64,000 nucleotides of DNA from Bosea sp. PAMC 26642 (GCF_001562255.1 NZ_CP014301.1:3937501-4001500), one strand, 5' to 3'; counted from the stretch's first letter, positions 8,067-18,961 are shown. Notes: generated by a model not told the origin, from the letters alone. A program made the numbers and translations.

Positions 8067-8660
8067 TTACCGTCCCGCCACCGCCCGCGACAGCAAGCGC
8101 CCCGCCGTTTCGGCGTCGAGGGGCCCGACATGCTTTTCCAGGATCCGCCCGTCGGGACCGATGAGAAACGTCTCCGGCACGCCATAGACGCCCCACTCGA
8201 TCGCGGCGCGTCCGCCACGATCGACGCCGACCGCGGAATAAGGATTGCCCAGCGCACCGAGGAAACGCCGCGCATTCTCGGCCTCGTCCTTGTAGTTCAT
8301 GCCGACGACGGCGACCTTGCCCTGCTTCACAGCCGGCGATTCCGCCATCGCCACCAGAAACGGATGCTCGACCCGGCAGGGCGCGCACCAGCTCGCGAAA
8401 ACGTTGACGATGGTGGCGCGGCCCTTGGCCAGATCGGCCATGGCGAAGCTCGGCACCGGCTGGCCGCTGCGCTGCAGCCCTTCGAGCGGTGCAAGCGTGA
8501 TCGGCGGGGCGGGCTTGTCGATCAGGGCCGAGGGCACCTTGCTGGCATTGCCCGAAAATAGCCCCGCCACAAAAACCAGCGACAGCGCGCCGAAGAGGAT
8601 CAGAGGTACCAGAAAAATCAGCGGCGAACGCTGACGCGGAGCGATTTCGACCTCGCTCAT
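8067..8660 (-). CDS. dsbE: Cytochrome c maturation thiol:disulfide protein DsbE/CcmG
   Basis: Membrane-anchored periplasmic thioredoxin-like protein of 197 residues that keeps apocytochrome c cysteines reduced for haem attachment. There is one N-terminal membrane helix (about 14-35), then a thioredoxin fold with active site WCAPC (Cys92, Cys95) and the cis-proline loop GVYGVPETF. NVFASWCAPC and the acidic and Tyr-rich stretches fit the CcmG/DsbE subgroup rather than a general TlpA. It is the last gene of ccmABCD-dsbE, and its start overlaps the ccmD stop (ATGA). Confidence 0.94.
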   Translation of the reverse strand: MSEVEIAPRQRSPLIFLVPLILFGALSLVFVAGLFSGNASKVPSALIDKPAPPITLAPLEGLQRSGQPVPSFAMADLAKGRATIVNVFASWCAPCRVEHPFLVAMAESPAVKQGKVAVVGMNYKDEAENARRFLGALGNPYSAVGVDRGGRAAIEWGVYGVPETFLIGPDGRILEKHVGPLDAETAGRLLSRAVAGR

Positions 8661-8830
8661 GGGGCCGCCCTGCCGGAGCGGCGCCCGGCGCCACGCCGTT
8701 CCAGGGCGTCCAGCGCCCGCGCTTGCGCCCGGTGGTCGAGCAGGATGCCGGCGATCAGCCCGCCGAGTACCACGAAGACCGCACCATACGAAGCGAGGAT
8801 GAAGCCGGCATGGGGTCCAAGATCACTCAT
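8657..8830 (-). CDS. ccmD: Haem exporter protein CcmD
   Basis: Very small membrane protein of 57 residues beginning MSDLGPHAGFILASYG. One transmembrane helix (about 10-32) is followed by a basic cytoplasmic tail (DHRAQARALDALERRG). CcmD stabilises the complex of CcmC, haem and the chaperone CcmE and helps release holo-CcmE. Its position between ccmC (13 bases away) and dsbE (4-base ATGA overlap) and the Tyr/Gly helix make the assignment safe despite the small size. Confidence 0.9.
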   Translation of the reverse strand: MSDLGPHAGFILASYGAVFVVLGGLIAGILLDHRAQARALDALERRGAGRRSGRAAP

Positions 8831-8843
8831 GATTGAACTTCAC

Positions 8844-9605
8844 TCATGCTAGCACGCCCTGCAGCGCCAGCCGGTCGAGCCGCTCGGCCTCCAGAATCGT
8901 CAGCGTCCGCACGCGCCGACGCATGATCTCGGCCCGCATCGCGACGAGATGCAGCGCCAGTGCCAGCAGCGTGAAGCCCGTCGCCAAAATCAGCAGCGGC
9001 CAGAGCATGCTCGGGTGGATGGTCGGCCCACCCGCCCGGAAGACCGAGGCGGGCTGATGCAGCGTATTCCACCAATCGACCGAGAACTTGATGATCGGCA
9101 CGTTGACGAAGCCGACCAGCGTCAGGATCGCAACCGGCCGGCCGGCCCGCGAGGGCTCGTCGAGCGCACGCCGGAGCGCGATGATGCCGAGATAGATCAG
9201 CAACAGCACCAGGACCGAGGTCAGCCGGGCATCCCAGACCCAGTAGGTGCCCCACATCGGCTTGCCCCAGAACGCACCGGTCAGCAGGCAGATCAGCGCG
9301 AAGCACGCTCCGATCGGCGCCGCCGCCTTCTGCGCGACATCAGCGAGGGGATGGCGCCAGACCAGCGTACCCAGCGCCGACACCGCCATCATCGTGTAGA
9401 ACATCAGCGCCAGCCACGCGGCGGGCACGTGCACGAACATGATCCGGATCGTCTCGCCCTGCTGATAGTCGGCAGGCACGACGAACCAGGCGAGATAGAA
9501 GCCCACCGCGAGTAGCAGCAGTGCCGCGCCCGCCAGCCAGGGCAGGAGCAGACCTGACAGGCGCATGAAGCGCGTCGGGTTTGCAAGGTCGATCAGGCTA
9601 GCCAT
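8844..9605 (-). CDS. ccmC: Haem exporter / haem lyase subunit CcmC
   Basis: Six-helix inner-membrane protein (253 residues) of cytochrome c maturation system I. It places haem on the chaperone CcmE at the periplasmic face. The tryptophan-rich WWD-type loop is WGTYWVWDARLTS (about 118-130). The two external histidine ligands are His59 (MFVHVP) and His182 (WWNTLHQ). All key elements are intact. It lies in the ccmABCD-dsbE operon, 107 bases after ccmB; this gap holds no other gene. Confidence 0.95.
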   Translation of the reverse strand: MASLIDLANPTRFMRLSGLLLPWLAGAALLLLAVGFYLAWFVVPADYQQGETIRIMFVHVPAAWLALMFYTMMAVSALGTLVWRHPLADVAQKAAAPIGACFALICLLTGAFWGKPMWGTYWVWDARLTSVLVLLLIYLGIIALRRALDEPSRAGRPVAILTLVGFVNVPIIKFSVDWWNTLHQPASVFRAGGPTIHPSMLWPLLILATGFTLLALALHLVAMRAEIMRRRVRTLTILEAERLDRLALQGVLA

Positions 9606-9712
9606 CGGCGAGGCTTTGCGGCCTTTTCTCGTGAAATCGTCATCAGGCGTTCAGGATGTAGCAATCGGGCTCTCTCTCGACAATGCACGGACGGCGCTTG
9701 CATCGTCGCAGC

Positions 9713-10381
9713 CTATTCGGCCTGCCGCAGCGCAGCCGCAGCCGCGATCGTCCCGATTACGATCGCGGCCAGCGACAGCGCGCACATGATCAGAAACGGC
9801 GTTAGGAACGGAATCGTCCCGCCGACAGCGCTGTTGGCAGACGAAACCCCGAAGATCAGCACCGGAATCGTCAATGGCGCGACCAGCACTGGCAGGATTA
9901 GTCCGCCGCGCCGCAGACCCGCCGTCAGCGCAGCGCCTGCCGCGCCGATGAAGCTCAGCGCGGGCGTGCCGACCAGCAGCGTGGCCGCGACCGGAAGCAT
10001 CGCCTCGCCCGGCAGCGCAACCAGAAGGCCGAGCAACGGCGCCGCCAGCGCCAGCGGCAGCCCCGTCGTCAGCCAATACGCCAGCGCCTTGGCGACCACG
10101 GCGAGTTCGAGCGGCAGCGCCGAGCCTCTGATCAGGTCGAGCGAACCATCCTCCTCGTCGCCCTGAAACAGCCGATCGAGCCCGATCAGCATTGAAAGCA
10201 GCGCGCCCAGCCAGAGGATCGCGGGGCCTATGCGCGAGAGCAGGTTCAGATCCGGCCCCAGCGCGAACGGCACCAGCACGACGATCGTCAGGAAGAACAC
10301 GAGCGCAAGCTCTCCGCCGCCCCCGGCGCGGGCCGCAAGCGTCAGATCGCGCTTCAGGATGGCGAGGAAGGCCCGGCTCAT
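9713..10381 (-). CDS. ccmB: Haem exporter permease CcmB
   Basis: Integral membrane partner (222 residues, about six helices) of the CcmA ATPase. The CcmAB transporter uses ATP to release holo-CcmE from CcmC; it does not itself export haem. The sequence is hydrophobic throughout, with family segments FFLTIVVLVPFALGP and GDEEDGSLDLI. The start overlaps the ccmA stop by four bases, so the two are translationally coupled. Confidence 0.94.
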   Translation of the reverse strand: MSRAFLAILKRDLTLAARAGGGGELALVFFLTIVVLVPFALGPDLNLLSRIGPAILWLGALLSMLIGLDRLFQGDEEDGSLDLIRGSALPLELAVVAKALAYWLTTGLPLALAAPLLGLLVALPGEAMLPVAATLLVGTPALSFIGAAGAALTAGLRRGGLILPVLVAPLTIPVLIFGVSSANSAVGGTIPFLTPFLIMCALSLAAIVIGTIAAAAALRQAE

Positions 10382-10998
10382 GGTCCGATCCTGACCTCGC
10401 GCGCATCGTCGAGCCCAAGCGGACCATGCGTCGCGGCCAGGATCGCGCCGCCTTGGGCAAGATGGACTCGCATCAGCCCGACCAGCATCGCCTGCGAGGC
10501 GGCATCCAGCGCCGACATCGGCTCGTCGAGCAGCCAGAACGGCCGCCGCGTGACCAAAAGCCGCGCCAGCGCGACGCGCCGCCGCTGCCCGGCCGAGAGA
10601 TAGCCGGCCGGCAGCGCGGCCACATGCGGCAAGCCGACAGCGGCCAGAGCATCGGCCGGCGTCAGCGCCGCCTCCCCCAGCAGCGCCTGAGCGAAACCGA
10701 GATTTTCCTGCGCCGTCAGCGCCGTTTTCAGTCCGTCGCGATGGCCGACGAGATGACTGAGTTCCGACAAGGGTACGTCGTCAGCACCATCGATCGTGAT
10801 GCGGCCCGCTTCGGGCCGAAGCCGCCCGCACAACATGGCGATCAGGCTGGATTTTCCGGCACCGTTGCGGCCGGTCAGCGCGATCGCCCCGCCATTGCCA
10901 AGGCTCAGATTCAAATTTTCAAAACCGAGCCGGCCGCCACGTCGGCAGGCCAGCCCCTCGACGGTCAGAACCAGTTCTGGGAACGAAAATGGCGTCAA
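10378..10998 (-). CDS. ccmA: Cytochrome c biogenesis ATP-binding protein CcmA
   Basis: ABC ATPase (206 residues) that drives release of haem-loaded CcmE. Walker A is GRNGAGKSS, the signature is LSAGQRRR, and Walker B is WLLDEP followed by the switch His in ATHGPLG. It is the first gene of the ccm operon and diverges from acnA across 233 bases, which must hold both promoters. The ccmA-acnA divergent pair is a common arrangement in Hyphomicrobiales. ccmE, F and H are not in the window. Confidence 0.95.
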   Translation of the reverse strand: MTPFSFPELVLTVEGLACRRGGRLGFENLNLSLGNGGAIALTGRNGAGKSSLIAMLCGRLRPEAGRITIDGADDVPLSELSHLVGHRDGLKTALTAQENLGFAQALLGEAALTPADALAAVGLPHVAALPAGYLSAGQRRRVALARLLVTRRPFWLLDEPMSALDAASQAMLVGLMRVHLAQGGAILAATHGPLGLDDAREVRIGP

Positions 10999-11231
10999 GG
11001 CTGGCTACGTCTTCCCGAACGTCAATCATCTTCCCGATACGCGCGTCGATCCTGTAGCGGGCTTCTTGGAATTGATCTATAGAACCCGTGGCTACGCCGC
11101 ACGCCGATCCGGCGCGGGGCTCGGGCACTCCCGGGGCGGCGCGCGCGTCATGCGCAATAGGCCTTCGATTCGCTCATCGCTGCAAGGCGAGACGGGTCGT
11201 GACCGCAACCCCTTGATCAGGATCAGCCCGC

Positions 11232-13931
<2,700 letters not shown>

Positions 13932-13941
13932 GCGCTGACGC

Positions 13942-14079
13942 ACCCCCTCTCCCCTTGCGGGAGAGGTTGGGGTGAGGGGTCGCGCCGCCCTGTCCGATAG
14001 GTCCTGGAACGCAAAGGGAGCGCCACCCCTTATCCGTCAGCGCTTCGCGCTGCCACCTTCCCCCGCAAGGGGGGAAGGG
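13942..14079. repeat. Palindromic intergenic repeat, family C copy 1
   Basis: Two facing hairpins, around ctctccccttgcgggagag (left) and cttcccccgcaaggggggaag (right). The flanks gtgaggggt and acccctta can pair over about 140 bases. The same family recurs at 51192-51328. This C/G-tract palindrome type is widespread in high-GC proteobacteria. The gap to acpXL (13932-14220) otherwise shows only the acpXL leader, with a GGAG ribosome site before 14221. Confidence 0.75.
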
Positions 14080-14220
14080 AAGCCCCGACAGTTGTCCTCT
14101 CCCGTCCCCCGGTGTAAGGGGGCGTCACAGTCATCCTTGGCGGGGGGCTTGGGGCAGGCGCAGGGCTAACACCCGCGCCCGGATGTCGTCCGCCTCCATC
14201 ATCAAGACGGGAGCACCCGC

Positions 14221-14502
14221 ATGTCCGCCACTTTCGAGACGGTCGCCGGAATCATTTCGGAGACCTGCGATATTCCGCGTGAGAAGATCACGCCGCAAAG
14301 CCACGCCATCGACGACCTCGGCATCGATTCGCTCGCCTTCCTCGACATCGCCTTCGCCGTCGACAAGGCCTTCGGCATCAAATTGCCGCTGGAGCAATGG
14401 ACGCAGGAAGTGAACGAGGGCAAGGCCCCGGCCGAGCAGTATTTCGTGCTGGAGAACCTGTGCCAGCGCATCGACGACCTCGTCGCGGCCAAGAAGGCCT
14501 GA
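14221..14502 (+). CDS. acpXL: Acyl carrier protein AcpXL for lipid A very-long-chain acyl
   Basis: Specialised acyl carrier protein of 93 residues. In Rhizobiales it carries the growing 27-hydroxyoctacosanoate chain that is later placed on lipid A. The phosphopantetheine attachment serine is Ser37 in GIDSL. It is longer than the fatty-acid AcpP and has the AcpXL-type sequence [18 protein letters not shown] and a C-terminal [13 protein letters not shown]. It heads the operon acpXL-fabZ-fabF2-fabF1-fabG-TA-adh2-lpxXL. A 33-bp perfect inverted repeat separates it from the rest. Confidence 0.93.
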   Translation: MSATFETVAGIISETCDIPREKITPQSHAIDDLGIDSLAFLDIAFAVDKAFGIKLPLEQWTQEVNEGKAPAEQYFVLENLCQRIDDLVAAKKA

Positions 14503-14521
14503 GGGCTTTCATCGACCTCTT

Positions 14522-14606
14522 CGTCATTGCGAGCGTAAGCGAAGCAATCCAGAGGGAAATGCTCGACGCCCCCCTCTGGATTGCTTCGCTTACGCTCGCA
14601 ATGACG
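14522..14606. repeat. Perfect 33-bp inverted repeat inside the acpXL operon
   Basis: Arms at 14522-14554 and 14574-14606 are exact reverse complements around a 19-base spacer. They carry the sequence cgtcattgcgagc...gaagcaatccag, a repeat known from many alphaproteobacterial genomes. It lies between the acpXL stop and the dehydratase start. As RNA it would form a very stable hairpin with no T tract, so it may mark a processing or partial stop point. Confidence 0.9.
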
Positions 14607-14710
14607 GCAGGAGAATTCGTCGTTCGCTTGAGCCGGACTTCGTGACCCGGTAAAGCATAGCCGGCGACCGGTCCGCCCGGCTTTCCGCCGCCACCGATGA
14701 ACGGACACTC

Positions 14711-15184
14711 ATGCGCCTCGAATATTTCGACATGATCGACGAGGTCGTGGCGTTCGTGCCCGCTGAGAAGCGTATCGTCACGCGCTCGACCGTTCCGGGA
14801 GCCACAGCGAGCCCCGTCTTCGAAGGCCATTTTCCCGGCCACCCGCTCGTGCCGGGCGTCCTGCTGACCGAGACCATGGCGCAGGCCTCCGGCTATCTCC
14901 TGCTCGGCCTCAACGGGCTGACCCAGATGCCCTTCCTGATGACGGTCGACAAGGCGCGCTTCCGCACCTTCGTCGAGCCCGACGCCGTTCTTGACGTCAT
15001 CGCGGAGCTGGTGATCGAGGGCTCGGGCTATGCCGCGACCAAGGCCGCCATCACCATCGCCGGAAAGCCGATCTGCGATGCGCAGCTGCGCTTCCGCCTG
15101 ATGCCCTTCCCCGCCGACATGCGGACCCTGATGGAAGCCCGCATCAAGGCGATCGGCCTCGTGCCGGAACAGGCCCGACCATGA
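14711..15184 (+). CDS. fabZXL: 3-hydroxyacyl-ACP dehydratase of the AcpXL system
   Basis: Hot-dog-fold dehydratase (157 residues) expected to remove water from 3-hydroxyacyl-AcpXL during very-long-chain elongation. The FabZ active site is visible: His40 in FEGHFPGHPLVPG and Glu54 in LLTETMAQASG. The second residue of HFPGHP is His where ordinary FabZ often has Arg or Gln. The stop overlaps the start of the next gene (ATGA), indicating coupled translation. The role in lipid A rather than general fatty-acid synthesis is inferred from the operon. Confidence 0.88.
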   Translation: MRLEYFDMIDEVVAFVPAEKRIVTRSTVPGATASPVFEGHFPGHPLVPGVLLTETMAQASGYLLLGLNGLTQMPFLMTVDKARFRTFVEPDAVLDVIAELVIEGSGYAATKAAITIAGKPICDAQLRFRLMPFPADMRTLMEARIKAIGLVPEQARP

Positions 15185-16311
15185 AGCGCGACATCGTCAT
15201 CACGGGAATCGGCCTCGCCTCCAGCCTCGGCGAGGGCATCGAGACCCATGCGCAGGCACTGGCATCAGGGGCGGCGCCGGTCGTCGATGTCGCGAGCTTC
15301 GCGCCCTATCCGCTGCACCCGCTCAAACCCCTCGAACTCGACCGCCAGATCCCGAAGAAATCCGATCAGCGCCAGATGGAGCCCTGGCAGCGACTCGGCG
15401 TCTACACCGCCGGTCTCGCGCTCGATTCGGCTGGGATCAAGGACGATGTCGAGGCCAAGAGCCAGCTTCAGGTCATCGTCGCCGCCGGCGGCGGCGAGCG
15501 TGACCACGCCGTCGACGGCGCCATTCTCAGCGGCCTGCGCGGTGCCAACCAGCCCGGCGCGTTCCTGAACGAGCGGCTGATGGGCGACCTCAGGCCCACG
15601 CTCTTCCTGGCCCAGCTCTCGAACCTGCTTGCCGGCAACATCGCCATCGTCCATGGCGTCACCGGCGCCTCGCGCACCTTCATGGGCGAGGAGCAGGCCG
15701 GCGTCGATGCGATCCGCACCGCCCATGCCCGCATCGCCTCCGGTCAGGCCGATATCATGCTGGTCGGCGGTTCCTATAATGCCGAGCGGCGCGACATGCT
15801 GCTGCTGCTCGAACTCGGCGGCTTTTTGCGCAAGGGCGAATTTGCACCGGTATTCGCCCGCGACGATGTGCCCGGCATGATTACCGGCAGCGCCTCCGCC
15901 TTCCTCGTTCTGGAATCGGCCGAACGCGCCTCAGCGCGCGGCGCCACGATCCATGCCCGCCTCGATCAGGTCGCGGCAGCGCGCAGCAAGCGCGCGACCG
16001 GCACGGTCGAATCGGCGCTTCGCGGCTTGATTGCAGGCTTGGGACCCATTGCTCCCGGTGCGCTCGCGCTTTCGGCCGCGACCGGAGCCGCCGGCATAAC
16101 TACCGAGGAGGCCTCGGCGATCGCTGCCGCCCTGCCGCTGGCGAAACGCGTCGCCACGGGCGATCTTGTCGGCCACGCACTGGAAGCTGCCTTCCCCGTC
16201 TCGGTGGCGCTTGCCGCCGCCGCAATCGCGAACGAGCAGGCAAGCGAGGCGATCGTCACCGGCGCCGGTCATTGGCGCGGCGAAGGCGCGGCGCGCCTGA
16301 CGAAAGCGTGA
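15181..16311 (+). CDS. fabF2XL: Ketosynthase-like FabF2 of the AcpXL system, no catalytic Cys
   Basis: Beta-ketoacyl-ACP synthase fold protein of 376 residues, the first of two in the operon. No cysteine occurs anywhere in it. At the position of the usual TACSSG nucleophile the sequence reads GEEQAGVDAI (169-178), so Glu171 or Gln172 replaces Cys. The NAHGTGT histidine is also missing (SAATGAAG, about 298-305). Only the third catalytic-type residue, His332 in LVGHALEA, remains. It cannot condense by the normal mechanism and resembles the chain-length-factor (KS-beta) partners of type II polyketide synthases. It probably pairs with FabF1 encoded next. Confidence 0.85.
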   Translation: MKRDIVITGIGLASSLGEGIETHAQALASGAAPVVDVASFAPYPLHPLKPLELDRQIPKKSDQRQMEPWQRLGVYTAGLALDSAGIKDDVEAKSQLQVIVAAGGGERDHAVDGAILSGLRGANQPGAFLNERLMGDLRPTLFLAQLSNLLAGNIAIVHGVTGASRTFMGEEQAGVDAIRTAHARIASGQADIMLVGGSYNAERRDMLLLLELGGFLRKGEFAPVFARDDVPGMITGSASAFLVLESAERASARGATIHARLDQVAAARSKRATGTVESALRGLIAGLGPIAPGALALSAATGAAGITTEEASAIAAALPLAKRVATGDLVGHALEAAFPVSVALAAAAIANEQASEAIVTGAGHWRGEGAARLTKA

Positions 16312-16321
16312 GGGTCATACG

Positions 16322-17617
16322 ATGAGCACAGAGCATCGCGACGCCAGAGGCCGGCCCATCGTCGCCGTAACCGGCATGGGGATCGTCACCTCGCTCGGCC
16401 AGGGCAAGGACGCCAACTGGCAAGCGCTGACCGAAGGCAGATCCGGCATCCATCGCATCGAACGCTTCCCGATCGAGGGCCTGCGTACCACCATCGCCGG
16501 CACGGTCGATTTCCTGTTCGACGGCAGCTTCAGCGCGCCGGAACTGTCCGAAAAACTCGCGACGCTGGCGGCCGACGAGGCCGTAAGCCAGAGCGGCCTT
16601 GGCCAGCCGGGCGATTTTCCGGGCGAACTCTTCATGGCGGTGCCTCCCGTCGAGATGGAATGGCCGCAGAAGCAGGAGCTGGCGCAGGCGATCGAAGGCG
16701 ACGTCGACTATGACGGCCTGCTGCGCGAAGCGGCAACGCTGAAGCACAAGCCGATGCACGAACTCTTCCTGTTCGGCGCCGTCGCCGACCACATCGCCGA
16801 CAGGTTCGGTACCAAAGGCTCGCCGATTTCGCTCTCGACCGCCTGCTCCTCGGGCGCGACGGCGATCCAGATGGGCGTCGAGGCGATCCGCCGGGGCGAC
16901 ACTGAGGCCGCTCTCTGCATCGGCACCGATGGCTCGGTCCATGCCGAGGCTCTGATCCGCTTCTCGCTGCTCTCGGCGCTCTCGACCCGGAACGATCCGC
17001 CCGAAGCTGCCGCAAAGCCGTTCTCGAAGGACCGCGACGGCTTCGTCATGGGTGAAGGCGCCGGCGCGCTGGTGCTGGAAGATTACGACCATGCACTGGC
17101 GCGGGGCGCGACGATCCTCGGCATCGTCGCCGGTTGCGGCGAGCGTGGCGACGGCTTTCACCGCACCAGGTCGAGTCCCGACGGCAAGCCAGCCATCCTC
17201 GCCATGCAGGATGCGCTCGCCGATGCGGGTCTAGCGCCCGACGATGTCGATTACATCAACGCGCACGGCACCTCGACGCCCGAGAACGACAAGATGGAGG
17301 CGATGAGCTGCACCGCCGTCTTCGGCGAGCGCATGGCAAGCCTGCCGATCTCGTCCAACAAGTCGATGATCGGCCATACGCTGACGGCGGCCGGCGCCGT
17401 CGAGGCGGTGATCTCGTTCATGACCATCGCCAACGGCCGCCTGCCGCCGACGATCAACTATGTGAACCCCGACCCCGCCATCGCGCTCGACGTCGTGCCC
17501 AACACGGCACGCGACGCCAAGGTGCAAACCGTGATCTCGAACTCCTTCGGCTTCGGCGGCCAGAACACCAGCCTCGTACTGACGGCAGGGCCCCAGGTCT
17601 TGGAACGCCGCGCGTGA
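16322..17617 (+). CDS. fabF1XL: Beta-ketoacyl-ACP synthase FabF1 of the AcpXL system
   Basis: Condensing enzyme of 431 residues that should extend acyl chains on AcpXL with malonyl units. The full Cys-His-His triad is present: Cys175 in STACSSG, His315 in NAHGTSTPEND and His352 in SMIGHTLTAAG. An insertion-like segment rich in charged residues (about 100-150) precedes the active site, compared with plain FabF. It follows fabF2 after 10 bases and overlaps the GTG start of fabG by four bases. A heterodimer with the Cys-less FabF2 is inferred. Confidence 0.93.
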   Translation: MSTEHRDARGRPIVAVTGMGIVTSLGQGKDANWQALTEGRSGIHRIERFPIEGLRTTIAGTVDFLFDGSFSAPELSEKLATLAADEAVSQSGLGQPGDFPGELFMAVPPVEMEWPQKQELAQAIEGDVDYDGLLREAATLKHKPMHELFLFGAVADHIADRFGTKGSPISLSTACSSGATAIQMGVEAIRRGDTEAALCIGTDGSVHAEALIRFSLLSALSTRNDPPEAAAKPFSKDRDGFVMGEGAGALVLEDYDHALARGATILGIVAGCGERGDGFHRTRSSPDGKPAILAMQDALADAGLAPDDVDYINAHGTSTPENDKMEAMSCTAVFGERMASLPISSNKSMIGHTLTAAGAVEAVISFMTIANGRLPPTINYVNPDPAIALDVVPNTARDAKVQTVISNSFGFGGQNTSLVLTAGPQVLERRA

Positions 17618-18360
17618 CCCGGGTCCTCGTCACCGGCGGCGCCAAGGGCGTCGGCGCCGCGATCGTCCGCGCGCTGGCCGCGGCCGGCCACGATGTCGAT
17701 TTCACCTATCGCTCCTCGGCCGAGCAGGCGCTGGCGCTGGCGGCGGCGATCGGATCAGACCATCCCGACCGGAGCATCGTCCCGCTTCCGCTCGATCTTT
17801 CCGACAAGGCAGCTCTCGATGACTTCTGCGAGGAGCGCGAAACGGAAAGCTATTTCGGGCTCGTTCACAACGCGGGACAGCCCTATGATTCGCTCGCCGC
17901 CATGATGGTCCAGGACAAGGCGGAAGCGGCGATGCAGGTCAATTTCTGGGCCTTTACCCGCATCGCCAAAAGCCTGATGCGCAACATGATCCGAGCCCGC
18001 ACCGGGCGCATCGTCGCGATCGGCTCGGTCGCCGCCCTGCGCGGCAACCCGGGCAACGCGGCCTATGCCGCCTCTAAGGGCGCACTGATCTCCTACGCCA
18101 AGACGCTCGCGGTCGAGACCGGCAAGCGCGGCGTCACGGTCAACGTCATCGCGCCCGGCTTCGTCGATACCGACATGATGGCCCCTTACGCCGCCTATCG
18201 CGACAAGATGCAGGCCCAAATCCCGGCCGGCCGCTTCGCAAAGCCTGAGGAGGTCGCAGGCCTCGCCGCCTTCCTGATGAGCGAACCAGCCGCCTACATT
18301 ACCGGTACCGTCATCCCGATCGATGGCGGCGTCACGGCGCAGCTCGGCGTGCATCGCTAA
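17614..18360 (+). CDS. fabG: 3-oxoacyl-ACP reductase (FabG-type SDR)
   Basis: Short-chain dehydrogenase of 248 residues that would reduce the 3-ketoacyl intermediate made by FabF1. The nucleotide-binding motif TGGAKGVG lies at 7-14, and the catalytic Tyr151 and Lys155 are in AAYAASKGA. NVIAPGFVDTDM is typical of FabG. The GTG start at 17614 overlaps the fabF1 stop (GTGA). A longer in-frame extension runs through fabF1 and is not real. As I recall, the Rhizobium leguminosarum cluster lacks a dedicated fabG, so its presence here would complete the elongation set. Confidence 0.9.
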   Translation: MTRVLVTGGAKGVGAAIVRALAAAGHDVDFTYRSSAEQALALAAAIGSDHPDRSIVPLPLDLSDKAALDDFCEERETESYFGLVHNAGQPYDSLAAMMVQDKAEAAMQVNFWAFTRIAKSLMRNMIRARTGRIVAIGSVAALRGNPGNAAYAASKGALISYAKTLAVETGKRGVTVNVIAPGFVDTDMMAPYAAYRDKMQAQIPAGRFAKPEEVAGLAAFLMSEPAAYITGTVIPIDGGVTAQLGVHR

Positions 18361-18428
18361 GATCGACCGCGCGCACGGCCTATGCTAGGTTCGCTCCGAA
18401 CCGGGGTGAACCACCAGAGGATTTGGTC

Positions 18429-18680
18429 ATGACCGCAGCCTTCACCATTCGCCTCGACGACGAAAAGCTGGCCAAGCTCGATGCATTGGCCGCCGACATG
18501 GATCGCTCGCGCAGCTGGATCGCCGCCAAGGCGATCGAGAATTATGTCGAACTCAACGCTTGGCAGATCGCACGCATCAAGGAAGGCATCGCTCAAGCCG
18601 ATCGCGGTGAGTTCGCGACGGAAGAAGAGCTGGATGCTATCGAGGTCAAGCTTCAAGCATTGATCGACGCTGGCCGATGA
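18429..18680 (+). CDS. Ribbon-helix-helix (CopG-type) antitoxin
   Basis: Protein of 83 residues. The N-terminal ribbon-helix-helix domain (AAFTIRLDDEKLAKLDALAADMDRSRSW) binds DNA, and the acidic, helical C-terminus should wrap the toxin. The start was chosen at ATG 18429 because AGAGG lies eight bases upstream; TTG at 18423 is the alternative. The stop overlaps the ParE start by four bases (ATGA), as usual for such pairs. Antitoxins of this type normally repress their own promoter, which would lie in the 68-base gap after fabG. Confidence 0.88.
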   Translation: MTAAFTIRLDDEKLAKLDALAADMDRSRSWIAAKAIENYVELNAWQIARIKEGIAQADRGEFATEEELDAIEVKLQALIDAGR

Positions 18681-18961
18681 AGGGCATATGGACCGCGCGG
18701 GCTCGAGCCGAACTTGATGAAATCGCCGATTATCTGAGCGCGTTCGGTGCCGCGACCGCATTGGACCAGGTGCGCCGCCTGCGGTCGGCAGGCAGACTGC
18801 TTGGAGAACACCCGCATAAGGGCCGGCTTGGCCGTGTTGATGAAAGCCGTGAACTTATCGTAGCCGGCACCCCTTATATTCTTCCCTACCGTGTCAGCGA
18901 TGGTCGCGTCGAAATCCTTGCCGTGATCCATACGTCTAGGCTTTGGCCGGACGACCTCTGA
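18677..18961 (+). CDS. RelE/ParE family toxin
   Basis: Toxin-fold protein of 94 residues. ParE members poison DNA gyrase, while RelE members cut mRNA on the ribosome. The sequence (MKGIWTARARAELDEIADYL... HTSRLWP at the C-terminus) fits the ParE-like branch better, but the target is not proven. Coupled to the upstream antitoxin by a four-base overlap. It ends 14 bases before adh2XL, so both genes lie within the lipid A acyl operon and in the same direction. The codon use looks somewhat less GC-rich than its neighbours, suggesting later insertion. Confidence 0.87.
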   Translation: MKGIWTARARAELDEIADYLSAFGAATALDQVRRLRSAGRLLGEHPHKGRLGRVDESRELIVAGTPYILPYRVSDGRVEILAVIHTSRLWPDDL

